DNA from: Steinernema hermaphroditum
Taxonomy: Eukaryota > Nematoda > Chromadorea > Rhabditida > Steinernematidae
DNA: 64,000 bases
Assembly (NCBI GenBank): GCA_030435675.1
Contig: CM059622.1
Coordinates: forward strand, 2,542,001 to 2,606,000
Reading direction: 5' to 3'
A model generated the notes under the pieces. The model ran no database searches and was not told the DNA's origin. It saw only the letters and a list, made by a program, of their open reading frames with translations. The position numbers and the translations under genes are program-made. Positions 1 to 9,033 of this stretch are shown here, piece by piece (positions within the stretch are counted from its first letter, which is position 1; every line of letters starts with the position of its first letter).

Positions 1-1650
1 GGTTCACTGCCACTGTCTCTCTGGAATCGTAGCTGGGACAGCTGCGAAATTTGCGCAAGTGGGAGAGCTCTGGCTTTTATGAGAAATGGAGTCAAGGTCA
101 ATGCCTCAATTTACGGTAATCTTATTTTGAAGAATGCTCTTCGGAGAGATCACTTCGGAACCAAGATCACTTCGGAACCAAGCGGTGAATGCCGGACACA
201 AAGCTAATTTAACAATGTACTTTCGCCGGCAGCTCGCCGGCACTTTCGTTCGCCAATCCTGATTCATGCAAGATTGGCCCTGAAATAGGAACTCAATTCG
301 GTGCATTTATCACTCCGGAACATCTCGGACGACGAGACCTATCGACTAGCCCACGCTACAATTCACTTCCATCTTGGAAAAACCTGAAAAGAAATTTCTC
401 ACACAAGACCGTCGTTAAAAATTTTTCGAAGCATTTGGAGGCCTTGAAGGCATCAGAAGGCAGGCACTTCGAAAAATCTGTGAAGATCCATGTTGTTTTC
501 GGTGCTCTTTGCTCTAGCAAATGCACTTTCTTTCTTCCAAATCTTTCGACATATAACTGATTCTCTGTGTCACAGATCTTTCGATGCATTAGATAATTAA
601 AAAAGTAGAATTGTCAGAAGGTAAATCGCCATTGCTTCGATACTATGTTGACCAACCAAACCAGAGTTGTGGGGAACATGAAATTTTGAACAGTGCGTGA
701 GGTTCCCCTTCGAGTGGAACTTCTTATCGGACTTACACGTTGAACACTCTCTGTTCGACGCGGAACTTTGGCCCTGATCACTTGAAACCATAAAATGTTA
801 TCAGCGTTATTTACCACGATTGTCGAAGCAGTCGATCACCAAACGGTTTATATTTTGTTGCCAGCAGGGCAAAGCCGACTTTTATCATCTGCGCTCACAT
901 AATGCTTTTCCTTTTCCTATTCACTGGTAAATAATGCTGATAAGGTTATTCCCTCATTCGCTCTCTGAGTGTCCGGTCGGTCAGATGGCAAACCCTGCGG
1001 CATCAGAGGGAATTGGGTCCCATTTTCAATGCTCCAACCCAATACACATAAGCATCGTGAATCACGAGAGAGAATAATGCACAACAGTACACCCCACCGT
1101 ACTCAACTTTGCGCGCGGGATAAAGGAGTCTAAGTAAGTTTAAAAGCCATTCCTTTCCTTTCGGACTTTCTGTTTTTGAGGGGAATTGATAGTGTCCTGT
1201 GTGCAAGGCCAAACCATTTCTTTTTTTGAGGATTTCAACCATTTCAACCAGGATTTCAACTTTGAACTCTGTCAAGCTGGCGCGTTAACACAAGAAACAA
1301 TGTAAATCACGACAGAATACTACATAGCAGCAACTCTTAATTGTGCATTTTTCGTCATTATGTTCCGACGCACGTACAACCCCACCGTACTGAACGTTGG
1401 GCGACCAGCGATCATTTGAAAATAGTGAGTGATTGAAACGGAATGAGCGAATTTCGAACCTGTTTGACGAAGAAACATAGTGAACCGTTTGACCTGTACC
1501 TTCACGATATCGGTAAAGAGGTCATTATATGAAGGTCGTGAGATGCACATATTTTTTTGTGTTGCTTTTGTGTAACGCTCGTTGTCCGGAAAGAACTTAT
1601 AAAAGACCTAAACGAATGGTTAATTTTAGTTCGGAGACTTTCAGATAGTC
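1..1650. other. Non-coding upstream region
   Basis: No convincing gene was found here; short open frames on both strands look random. Visible structure is limited to a tandem duplication of ATCACTTCGGAACCAAG near 148-181, a short direct repeat CCCCACCGTACT near 1092 and 1380, and a 24-bp string at 1021-1044 that recurs at 4570-4593. The last few hundred bases may hold the promoter of the cytidylyltransferase-like gene, but no defined element was recognised. Confidence 0.5.
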
Positions 1651-2391
1651 ATGTCAGGCTGGCAATGCAAACCCGCTCCACTCAGCGATGATATGGAAGC
1701 GATCAAGATCAGAGAGGCAGTCGATTACTCAACTAAGATTACACTGGACATGGCGCGCAACAACACATGTAAGTAGGCCTTTCACTTCGTCGCAGACAAA
1801 GTGAACAATCCTGGGTGCATAAAAAAACTAGCTGTGAATCTCTATTATGCAGAGCAATACACTGATCTTTCAGCTGGCCGCCCAGTCCGCGTCTTCGCCG
1901 ACGGTGTCTTTGACCTCTTCCACCGTGGCCACGCCAACCTCCTTTGCCAAGCAAAGACCATATTTCCGAACGTCTACCTGATCGCCGGTGTCAGCAGCGA
2001 CGAGGACACACATCGCTTCAAAGGAGCCACTGTGATGGACGAGTTGGAGCGCACCGAAGCTGTGCGCCAGTGTCGCTACGTAGACGAAGTCTATCGTGGA
2101 TGTCCCTTTGACTTCGATATGAAATTTGTGGAAGATCTGAAGGTTACTGTAGCCACGCATTTCTGGTGACACATCAGCAGCTTTCAGATCGACTTTGTCG
2201 TTCACGACGCCGTTCCATATCCAGTCACTGGAGAGACTGAGGACGTCTATCAGAAGTTCCGGAATGCAGGAATGTTTTGTGAGACTAAGCGCACCGAAGG
2301 CGTCTCAACGACGGACGTCATTTCCAGAATTCTCGGTGATATTGAAGGTTACATGATTCGAAATGCCGCCAGGGGTGCAACTATGGGATAG
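1651..2391 (+). CDS. CTP:phosphocholine cytidylyltransferase-like, catalytic domain only
   Basis: Three exons are proposed: 1651-1768, 1874-2142 and 2188-2391, with phases that join cleanly to give 196 residues. The family makes CDP-choline from CTP and phosphocholine, the regulated step of phosphatidylcholine synthesis. Visible motifs are [15 protein letters not shown] (the HxGH nucleotidyltransferase signature), [22 protein letters not shown] and [11 protein letters not shown], all in family order. Known family members of about 350 residues continue into an amphipathic membrane-binding helix and a phosphorylated tail; here the frame stops about 25 residues after RTEGVST, so membrane control would be missing. 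A family tyrosine in the segment before CRYVDEV is threonine here. An AATAAA lies at 2518-2523. It is either a real short paralogue or a truncated duplicate; the intact frame across three exons favours the former. Confidence 0.8.
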
Positions 2392-2875
2392 AAAGACATC
2401 CGTTACCTACCCATTCACTGTGTATTAGCCATTATTCTGTGATACCGATGCCTTATGTACTGTAATCAGGATGTAATCAATGTGGGAGTCAAGATGTATT
2501 CGAATATATCGAGATATAATAAAGAATCAAGACGTAATCAATATAGGTGGGAGTGGCTCGAGATTCACTTACGAACTAGTAGTTTCCTTTGCAGCTTTAC
2601 ACACTCCCTTAAGGCTGTCTTTGGCCTCGGACAAAAAATATTTCGCGTCCTCGTTATAGAAGCATCAAGGACATTCACTCATATGTCACACGGTTATAAA
2701 AAAAGAAAGTTGACTGCAAACTGTTCGTCTGGCGTTAATTATCGTAGCTGTTCCTGATGCTATGTATACTTGGTATTAGAGCTGTCTGTAACCTACGCGA
2801 TGATCGAATTACGGTTACAAATTAGGAAGCCACATGAACCCTGGCACCTTCCTGCTCACAAAACAAAAAGTGTTC

Positions 2876-2947
2876 TGGAGGTATGGGGATTCGAACCCCA
2901 GCCCTCTCGCATGCTAAGCGAGCGCTCTACCCCTGAGCTATACCCCC
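2876..2947 (-). tRNA. tRNA-Ala (AGC)
   Basis: A 72-nt cloverleaf reads on the minus strand. The acceptor stem GGGGGTA pairs with TACCTCC (one G-T pair), the D arm is GCTCAGGGGTAGAGC, the anticodon arm is CTCGC-TTAGCAT-GCGAG giving AGC, and the T arm carries GGTTCGAATCC. All stems are intact. It heads a duplicated block that also contains tRNA-Ile; a second copy at 6169-6236 is broken. Confidence 0.92.
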
Positions 2948-3342
2948 ACGAGGAAATGACGGAACATGTTGATGACGTGTTCGATTGAAGCAGGATAGTG
3001 ATCGATCGCTGACCGATGAAAGTGTAGTATTAGCGCCGCGCAAAAGAGTTCTGCTTTGACATTATTGGGTTTGTGGGTCGGACCTAACAGAATGTTTTTT
3101 TTATCACAAAACGCCTCTAACGAACGATTTGTAACAAAAAGTGCACACGATTGCGGAATGGTTTTTGTGCTCAGGGCTGTTTGAGAGTGACATGGCGACA
3201 ACGCGAGATTCCAGCGTTGCAAACGACCAGAAAAGCGGGTCAGACTTAAGGTACGGTCGCAACACATCGACGCTTGAGAGATTTATGATGGCAACAACGA
3301 AAATGATGCGGAGTGCGTCTTGGTATGGGTATAAAATGATTT

Positions 3343-3416
3343 TGCCGCCAGCAGGGGTCGAACCTGCGACCTTGGGCTTATTAGACCCACGCTCTAACCG
3401 ACTGAGCTATGGCGGC
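3343..3416 (-). tRNA. tRNA-Ile (AAT)
   Basis: A 74-nt cloverleaf. Acceptor GCCGCCA pairs with TGGCGGC, the D arm contains TAGCTCAGTCGGTTAGAGC, the anticodon arm is TGGGT-CTAATAA-GCCCA with anticodon AAT, and the T arm is GCAGG-TTCGACC-CCTGC. All stems pair, with one G-T in the anticodon stem. A second identical-looking gene lies at 6684-6757. Confidence 0.92.
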
Positions 3417-3462
3417 CATATTTGTCCACCCGAGCAACCAGTTGTCGATGGTGATGGACAGC

Positions 3463-3508
3463 CCTCTTGCATGGTAAGCAAGCTCTACCCCTGAGCTATA
3501 CCCCCACG
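3463..3508 (-). pseudogene. tRNA 5'-half fragment (Ala-like)
   Basis: On the minus strand this reads GGGGGTATAGCTCAGGGG and then an anticodon stem CTTGC/GCAAG around TTACCAT, as in the 5' half of the neighbouring tRNA-Ala. The T arm and 3' acceptor strand are absent; the sequence runs directly into the flank of the upstream tRNA-Ile. It marks the junction of a partial duplication. Confidence 0.75.
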
Positions 3509-3830
3509 ATGAAATTGCGGAACGTGTTGATGACGTGTCAAATTGGAGCAGGGTACTGATCTGTCGTTGATCAAAGTGAATGTAGGTGATCTCTGGTATT
3601 TTTACATCGCAAAGCGTCTCCGACGAACGATTTGTAAAAAAGTGCACACGATTGCGGAACGGTTTTTGTACTCAGGGCTGTTTGGGAGTGACATGGCGAC
3701 AACGCGAGAGTGCAAACGCAACTCCAGCGTTGCAAACGATCAAAAAAGCGCGTCAGACTTACGCAAAACATCGACGCTTGAGAGATTTATGATGGCAACA
3801 ACGAAAATGATAAGGAGTGCGTCTTGGTAT
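3508..3830. repeat. tRNA-block spacer, partial copy
   Basis: This copy of the spacer found at 2948-3300 and 6239-6520 follows the tRNA half-gene. It begins GATGAAATTGCGGAACGTG and runs through CATCGCAAAGCGTCTCCGACG to the AACGAAAATGATAAGGAGTG segment. The copies are close enough to suggest recent duplication. It has no coding potential. Confidence 0.8.
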
Positions 3831-4632
3831 GGGCACAATTTTTGTCTTTTGCCCTCTTTGTCTTATTTGGAGTGATTTCTTCTGGTGTCGCCCTTTGTGC
3901 ATGAGCACATGTAACGGTTAGATAGAGTTAAGAGAGTGCTACATAAATAGTAAAAAAAAGAATATCGCAGCTAAAAATGGAGAGCCATTCTGGGGGTCAA
4001 CTTGAAAATGTGAGGTTTCAGGCACCATTCCTGAAGTGTGCTTTTTTTAAACATTTGGCTTCTGTTTCCTTGAAGTAGAAGTGAACTCGTGGAGTCGCTA
4101 TGCGTGCATGGTAGCTGTGAGTGAGAGCTATCTGCTCTATATCCCCATTCTCTGTTACGGTACTTGATCAATCGGAAGCGTTGGCGTTAACAGAACATGG
4201 TCAAATCCGATGATCCGAAAAGACCATCTTTTTGAGATCAGCTCATGTTCTGATACCATAGATAGGTGGTGACCACATAGATAGGTGCATTCGGTAGATT
4301 AGTCCCAAGGATGCTCGTGGTTAAAAGTGGTCACCGTGCATCACACAATTAATAGCATAGGAAACCCGTACATCACTTCGCAGTTTGCCTTCTCAAGGTA
4401 CCAAGAAAAGACCATAAGAAAATGAATAGACCTCTAACATCAAGAGGAATGCAATGGACAAGTGTCGAATCATAGTGTGGGGTGAGAGTTCACTGCACTC
4501 CACAAATCACCCATCCATTTTGCCATAAGTCTAAACATGACGAGAAAAATAAATATTTATCAAGTGTCCCATTTTCAATGCTCCAACCCAATAGAATATT
4601 TTATGAAGTGCCCACGTGCACTACGCACATGA
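3831..4632. other. Intergenic, no gene seen
   Basis: No supported gene. It contains the second copy (4570-4593) of a 24-bp string also at 1021-1044. It lies beyond the 3' end of the minus-strand receptor gene and presumably holds its 3' UTR. Confidence 0.5.
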
Positions 4633-5826
4633 TTATTTCGGTGTGGCCGGCTGAACTTCTATAGTGACAGGTGCATTCTTTCTCTTCCTCCTGAACGGCA
4701 AATACGAGCACATGACCTGGCGGACACTTGAGCTGGCACATAAAAGAAGGTAAGGCGATGGGAGACAGGTGAAATCGGATAGCCAATCTTGCAAGAAGAA
4801 GATTTCGGTGGTGTAGCCAACATAGGAGACGACCTAAACGAAGAACTGTTAAGTTGGTCAGTGAGGATGTAAACTGACGAAGTACAGACCAGAAAACGTA
4901 CTGCAAAGGAACATGAAGAGAGCGAGGACGAAGAGGTTCCATTCGGTTTTGCCGCGACTAACTCGGAGAGAACGATGACGGTACACGTAGATCGTAAATC
5001 CAGCAGCGTTTAAGGGAAGACAAACGAAGCATACGGTGAAGTAGAGGACAGTAAGGTTCAGACTGGTCGAGACCTGAAGCAGTGAATTACTCAAATACTA
5101 CATTTGATAAACTGGAATGGTCTTAAAAAATTTCATTGATAATATGATGCTGAAAACCTGGACAGACGACCCTATAAATGTACCTATTGATGTACAGTCG
5201 TTTTAAAGATCAATATCGCCACTCTTTGTCCTGACAACTCCGTCTTACCCCCTGTATCTTCACATAATTCACAACATATCCATGCTCGGGATCATAGTAA
5301 AGATAGACAGCTGCTGGAAGAATATGCCACGTGACGGTAAACGGCAGCACTAGACTGGCTCCGATGGATACGGGAAGAAGTGTCTTCCACAGATTCTGAT
5401 AAGACTGAGGGAACGTGATGGCGGTGAATCGATTGAAGGCTATGAAGGCTTGACCGATGATCTGCAGACTGTTGCAGTAGAATCCCAAAAAGTAAAGTGT
5501 CTTCGCAAAGACGACATTTTCTCGAGTTTCCTTTTCGACCGCCAAAGGTCTGTACAAGAAGTGGAAGCATTCATAAAGCGGAAACCGAAATTGGATGATG
5601 TTTGTTAGGTAGAGGGCGCTGTGCTAAAATGAGAGACATCCACCATATCCTTGAAGTTGTTCTGTTTACTAACACTTATCCCAATCAACGCAAAGAGGTA
5701 GTAAAAGGAATGACCAAAGAGATTCTTATGTCGTGGAAGAAACAAGATAACAATTACGATAATATACAATATCAGCGAGGGGATGCCATATGATAGCTGG
5801 ATCACCAGCTTGGATATGTCCGGCAT
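4633..5826 (-). CDS. Serpentine chemoreceptor 1 (Srg/Srv-like GPCR)
   Basis: Four exons on the minus strand (5674-5826, 5249-5623, 4879-5097, 4633-4833) join in phase to a 315-residue seven-helix protein. The family consists of nematode chemosensory GPCRs, usually of sensory neurons. Landmarks: helix 1 after YGIPSLILY, SFYYLFALIGIS at the exon 1 end, LQIIGQAFIAFNRFTAITFP ending helix 3, the TWH helix 4 region, EWNLFVLALFMF for helix 6 and SPYLLLCASS at helix 7. Relative to the four plus-strand receptors, the intron at codon ~121 is absent, so exon 2 (375 bp) equals the fusion of two exons there. No frame breaks are seen. The ligand is unknown. Confidence 0.88.
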
Positions 5827-6154
5827 GGGAAGAGCAATATGTGCAAGTGTTGCGAAATCAGTGGAGAGGGTAAATGTTCTTCGAAATCACCTGTTCTGCG
5901 CGCGTTTGACTCCCGTCATCTTTGGTGACTAGTCGGTTCGAGGAAGTTGCTGTAAAAAGTCGAATGTATAATTAGGAAGTGCATTATAAATATATGTCCG
6001 CGGTGTGTGCTGCTAACGTTTGGAGTTCTGATCCACACAGCATTACAAAAGAATCATACAGTAATTGTCTTCTGTCTTCCAGGCGACTTACTCTTGGGGG
6101 GTTTTTTCTGAAAGGCTTGTATCTGCCAGGTTATCTTCGTATTCACATTTCGAA
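5827..6154. other. Receptor 1 upstream region
   Basis: About 330 bp between the minus-strand receptor start and the second tRNA block, with no gene recognised. It should contain the receptor 1 promoter; no named element was identified. Confidence 0.4.
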
Positions 6155-6168
6155 AGACAAAAGTGTTC

Positions 6169-6236
6169 TGGAGGTATGGGGATTCGAACCCCAGCCCTCT
6201 CGCATGCTAAGCGCTCTACCCCTGAGCTATACCCCC
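6169..6236 (-). pseudogene. tRNA-Ala pseudogene with 4-nt deletion
   Basis: Identical in layout to the tRNA-Ala at 2876-2947 but four nucleotides shorter (68 versus 72). The missing bases remove the 5' strand of the anticodon stem (GCTTAGCATGCGAG remains), so the arm cannot fold. The A and B box regions remain, so it may still be transcribed. Confidence 0.85.
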
Positions 6237-6683
6237 ACGATGAAATTGCGGAACGTGTTGATGATGTGGCAAATTGGAGCAGGGTACTGATCTGTCGTTG
6301 ATCAAAGTGAATGTAGGTGATCTCTGGTATTTTTACATCGCAAAGCGTCTCCGACGAACGATTTGTAACAAAAAGTGCATACGATTGCGGAATGGTTTTT
6401 GTGCTCAGGGCTGTTTGAGAGTGACATGGCGACAACGCGAGAGTCCAGTGTTGCAAACGACCAGAAAAGCGGGTCAGTCTTACCGTACAGTAGCAATATA
6501 TCGGCATTCAAGAGATTCATGATGGCAATACATCGATAATGATAACACAATAAGGAGCCTTGGGATGATCCAAAAAAGAAGAGTTTGCCGCCAGCAGTAT
6601 CATTGCAACTATGAGTCTAATGAAATGGACATAAAAGAAAAAGCGCCATTGGTGAGCCATGCACAAAACAAGGCAAAAGATTT

Positions 6684-6757
6684 TGCCGCCAGCAGGGGTC
6701 GAACCTGCGACCTTGGGCTTATTAGACCCACGCTCTAACCGACTGAGCTATGGCGGC
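6684..6757 (-). tRNA. tRNA-Ile (AAT), second copy
   Basis: Same 74-nt sequence and pairings as 3343-3416, with anticodon AAT. It sits at the end of block copy B and shares the downstream flank of copy A, so it arose by segmental duplication, not by a tRNA-only insertion. Confidence 0.92.
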
Positions 6758-6851
6758 CATATATGTCCACCCGAGCAACCAGTTGTCGATGGTGATGGAC
6801 TGTGACTGAAGTGAATCGCATTTAAATGATGACTATGATAAGCAGTCATGT

Positions 6852-6933
6852 GGCGAGATGGCCGAGCGGTCTAAGGCGCTGGTTTAAGGCACCAGTCTCT
6901 TCGGAGGCGTGGGTTCGAATCCCACTCTCGTCA
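6852..6933 (+). tRNA. tRNA-Leu (AAG)
   Basis: An 82-nt type II tRNA with a long variable arm. Acceptor GGCGAGA pairs with TCTCGTC (one G-T), the A box is TGGCCGAGCGGTCTAAGGC, the anticodon arm is CTGGT-TTAAGGC-ACCAG with anticodon AAG, the variable arm is around CTCTTCGGAG, and the T arm is GTGGG-TTCGAAT-CCCAC. It directly follows the duplicated Ala/Ile block but on the opposite strand. Confidence 0.93.
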
Positions 6934-9033
6934 AATATTTTGATGTTTCGCAAAGGCTAGAAGAAGGCAAGAGATCTTAAAAGTAAAGTGCAGGCCGTTG
7001 ATGGTAACTTGGATTCTCTACTATGAGATATTTTTTGAATCCTTGTGAAAACCGAAAAAATTTTGGGACAGAAAAGACATAAGAGCTGCTGCTTTTGTAT
7101 GCCAAGGATGTTTAATCTTTTCCTCATATATACGGTTTCATGTGTTTCATTCCAGGTGAATATCTCAACGAACTTGTGACCATAAGAACTTACTGGAAAA
7201 GTGCACCGAACATCGCGCACTCTTATTGAATTAGTAATCGCTTTTGCCTCGCCATATAAGTCATAGAAGCATGTGCGAGCAAACTACTCAGCACTATGAG
7301 TGTGTCTTGGCGATGAATGTAGTTTTCTCTTTTTTTTTCGAGCAGCTTTGCCATTCATCAGTCATATTACCATTATGTATTGAATGTCCGTCCTCCGTAA
7401 GACGTGAACAGTCCATGTCCATGAAAGTCCATGCTTAAATATGTTGAATTTTGAACAAACAATTCCAGTGAAAATGGATTGTACATTGTTTTTGAGTGAC
7501 TCCAAATGTATCCATTATTAGAACAATGTTCCTCAAAACAAGTCAGTCACGGAAACTTGGATTCGAAGTGCGTGCGCTTCCATTAGGTTAGTTTCAGCAA
7601 ACAGTACACCGTTTCAGAAATACTTCCTGGTATTCGATCGAATTGACCATTTGTCGGCAGTTGGTGGCTTTTGTTGAAAATCACCTGTTTACTAGAAGAG
7701 GCTTAAAGTCTGTTTTTCGGCAATTATTTTGTCAAAAGAGTGTAATTACTCAATGGCTCCTTGTTTCCTTCCTCAATAAGGATACGAGCACAAGCAGTCA
7801 ATAATAAAGCACAGTTTGTGCAAAATGTGTTAGGTTGTTACATAATTAATGTCGTATTTTATTGACTTCAATTTTCTATCGTAAACGAACGCAAACCAAT
7901 CACCATTAGCTTGAACAACCAGAGCCCACTTTTTCAAGAGCCGGAGCCGGATGCCGCACTAGTAGAAAATCCAGATTTTGAAGTCGAAAAATTTTTTTGC
8001 TCCCTTAGTGGTTTTCGCCGATGTCGTCGTTTCTAGTCAAGTGTGGACGACAGTAAGATAGGGCTAAGATAGGCAAAAAAGGAATGTCTCAGCTCAGAGT
8101 GGAGAGCCATTGTGGAAGTCAACTTGGAACGATACGAGTCTTTTCGCGTAGACCACATCGAGAATACGTCGAGCAGGTTTAAGTGACCTTTAATAAACAC
8201 AAGAGCACTGCAGTTTTCGATTAAATTTCTGATACCTTGTTATTTTTAATTTGCGCATAAATTGCATTCATTTTTAAATCCCCGTCATAATCTGTGTGTC
8301 GGTAAGGAATGAGTCCGCCTCTTACTAAATGGAGTCCATCAAGCTAGAGTCCAGTCTGTGGTGGAACGCTTTCGCGTTCTTTGCACTGGTAATGTGTTCA
8401 GGAGGCTTATTTCAGATTGCTATAGTACGAGAAGCACTAGCTGAACCAATCGATCTTATTTTGGGTGTGCAGAGACTTATATATACAGTGGACTACGTCA
8501 TACAAATAAAAATGATCTCTCTGGAGAATTGCAAAATTTTGTTAAAAATACAAATTAAGCTAGTCGTTCATCATCGAAACTGCATTCAAACTTTTGGGGC
8601 GTCATTTTAGATGTGGAATAAGGTTCCGTAGAAACATGAAGGCCAAGCACTTTTCCTTGACTGTTCAGAGCCCTGTTCAAGTGACGGACGGATTTAGCAT
8701 TCGATAATCAAAAGATCTTGAAATCCTTTCAATGTAAAACTATGTTTATCATTGCAATCCTGAGTTAAAGAACTCCGTCTCCACCTGGTTTCAAGGAACG
8801 CTCAGCTTTCATTGCAAAACTGTGCTTGCTTCTCATGAGGTTGCTGCATTATCCTCTATAACTGATGCAGACGGTTGTTAATCAACTTCACACCTGTTCC
8901 TAGATGTAACTCTCTTACTCAATCGTGCACTTGCCACACGAATAAACTTCTTTGACGAGTGTTCGTTGACGGCGCCCCCAGATCGCGAATGTTTCATGCT
9001 AAGAAGATATTCTAAGACAGACATATCCTAGCC
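6934..9033. other. Intergenic 2.1 kb, no gene seen
   Basis: AT-rich with no frame that looks like an exon with a conserved domain. It is probably spacer plus the promoter of receptor 2 at its right end. The frame at 8329-8610 begins with a hydrophobic stretch but has no splice continuation that I could support. Confidence 0.45.

Larger units (their letters stand above)
2864..3460. repeat. tRNA-Ala/tRNA-Ile duplicated block, copy A
   Basis: This segment carries tRNA-Ala, about 390 bp of spacer and tRNA-Ile. The same order and spacer recur at 6155-6800 (copy B), and the spacer alone recurs at 3508-3830 fused to a tRNA half. Shared strings include GATTGCGGAA, CTCAGGGCTGTTTG and GTGACATGGCGACAACGCG. 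The flank after tRNA-Ile (CCACCCGAGCAACCAG and following) is also shared, so the duplication extends beyond the tRNAs. Confidence 0.85.
6155..6800. repeat. tRNA-Ala/tRNA-Ile duplicated block, copy B
   Basis: Second copy of the block at 2864-3460, carrying the broken tRNA-Ala (6169-6236), the spacer (6239-6520), about 150 bp of unrelated sequence, and an intact tRNA-Ile (6684-6757). A 13-bp piece of the tRNA-Ile 3' end (TTGCCGCCAGCAG) is also isolated near 6583, suggesting a failed or layered insertion. Confidence 0.85.

Noticed and set aside
3508..3875. Small genes in the tRNA-block spacers (similar open frames in all copies)
   Set aside because: The frames are similar only because the DNA is duplicated; starts and ends differ and no coding bias is seen.
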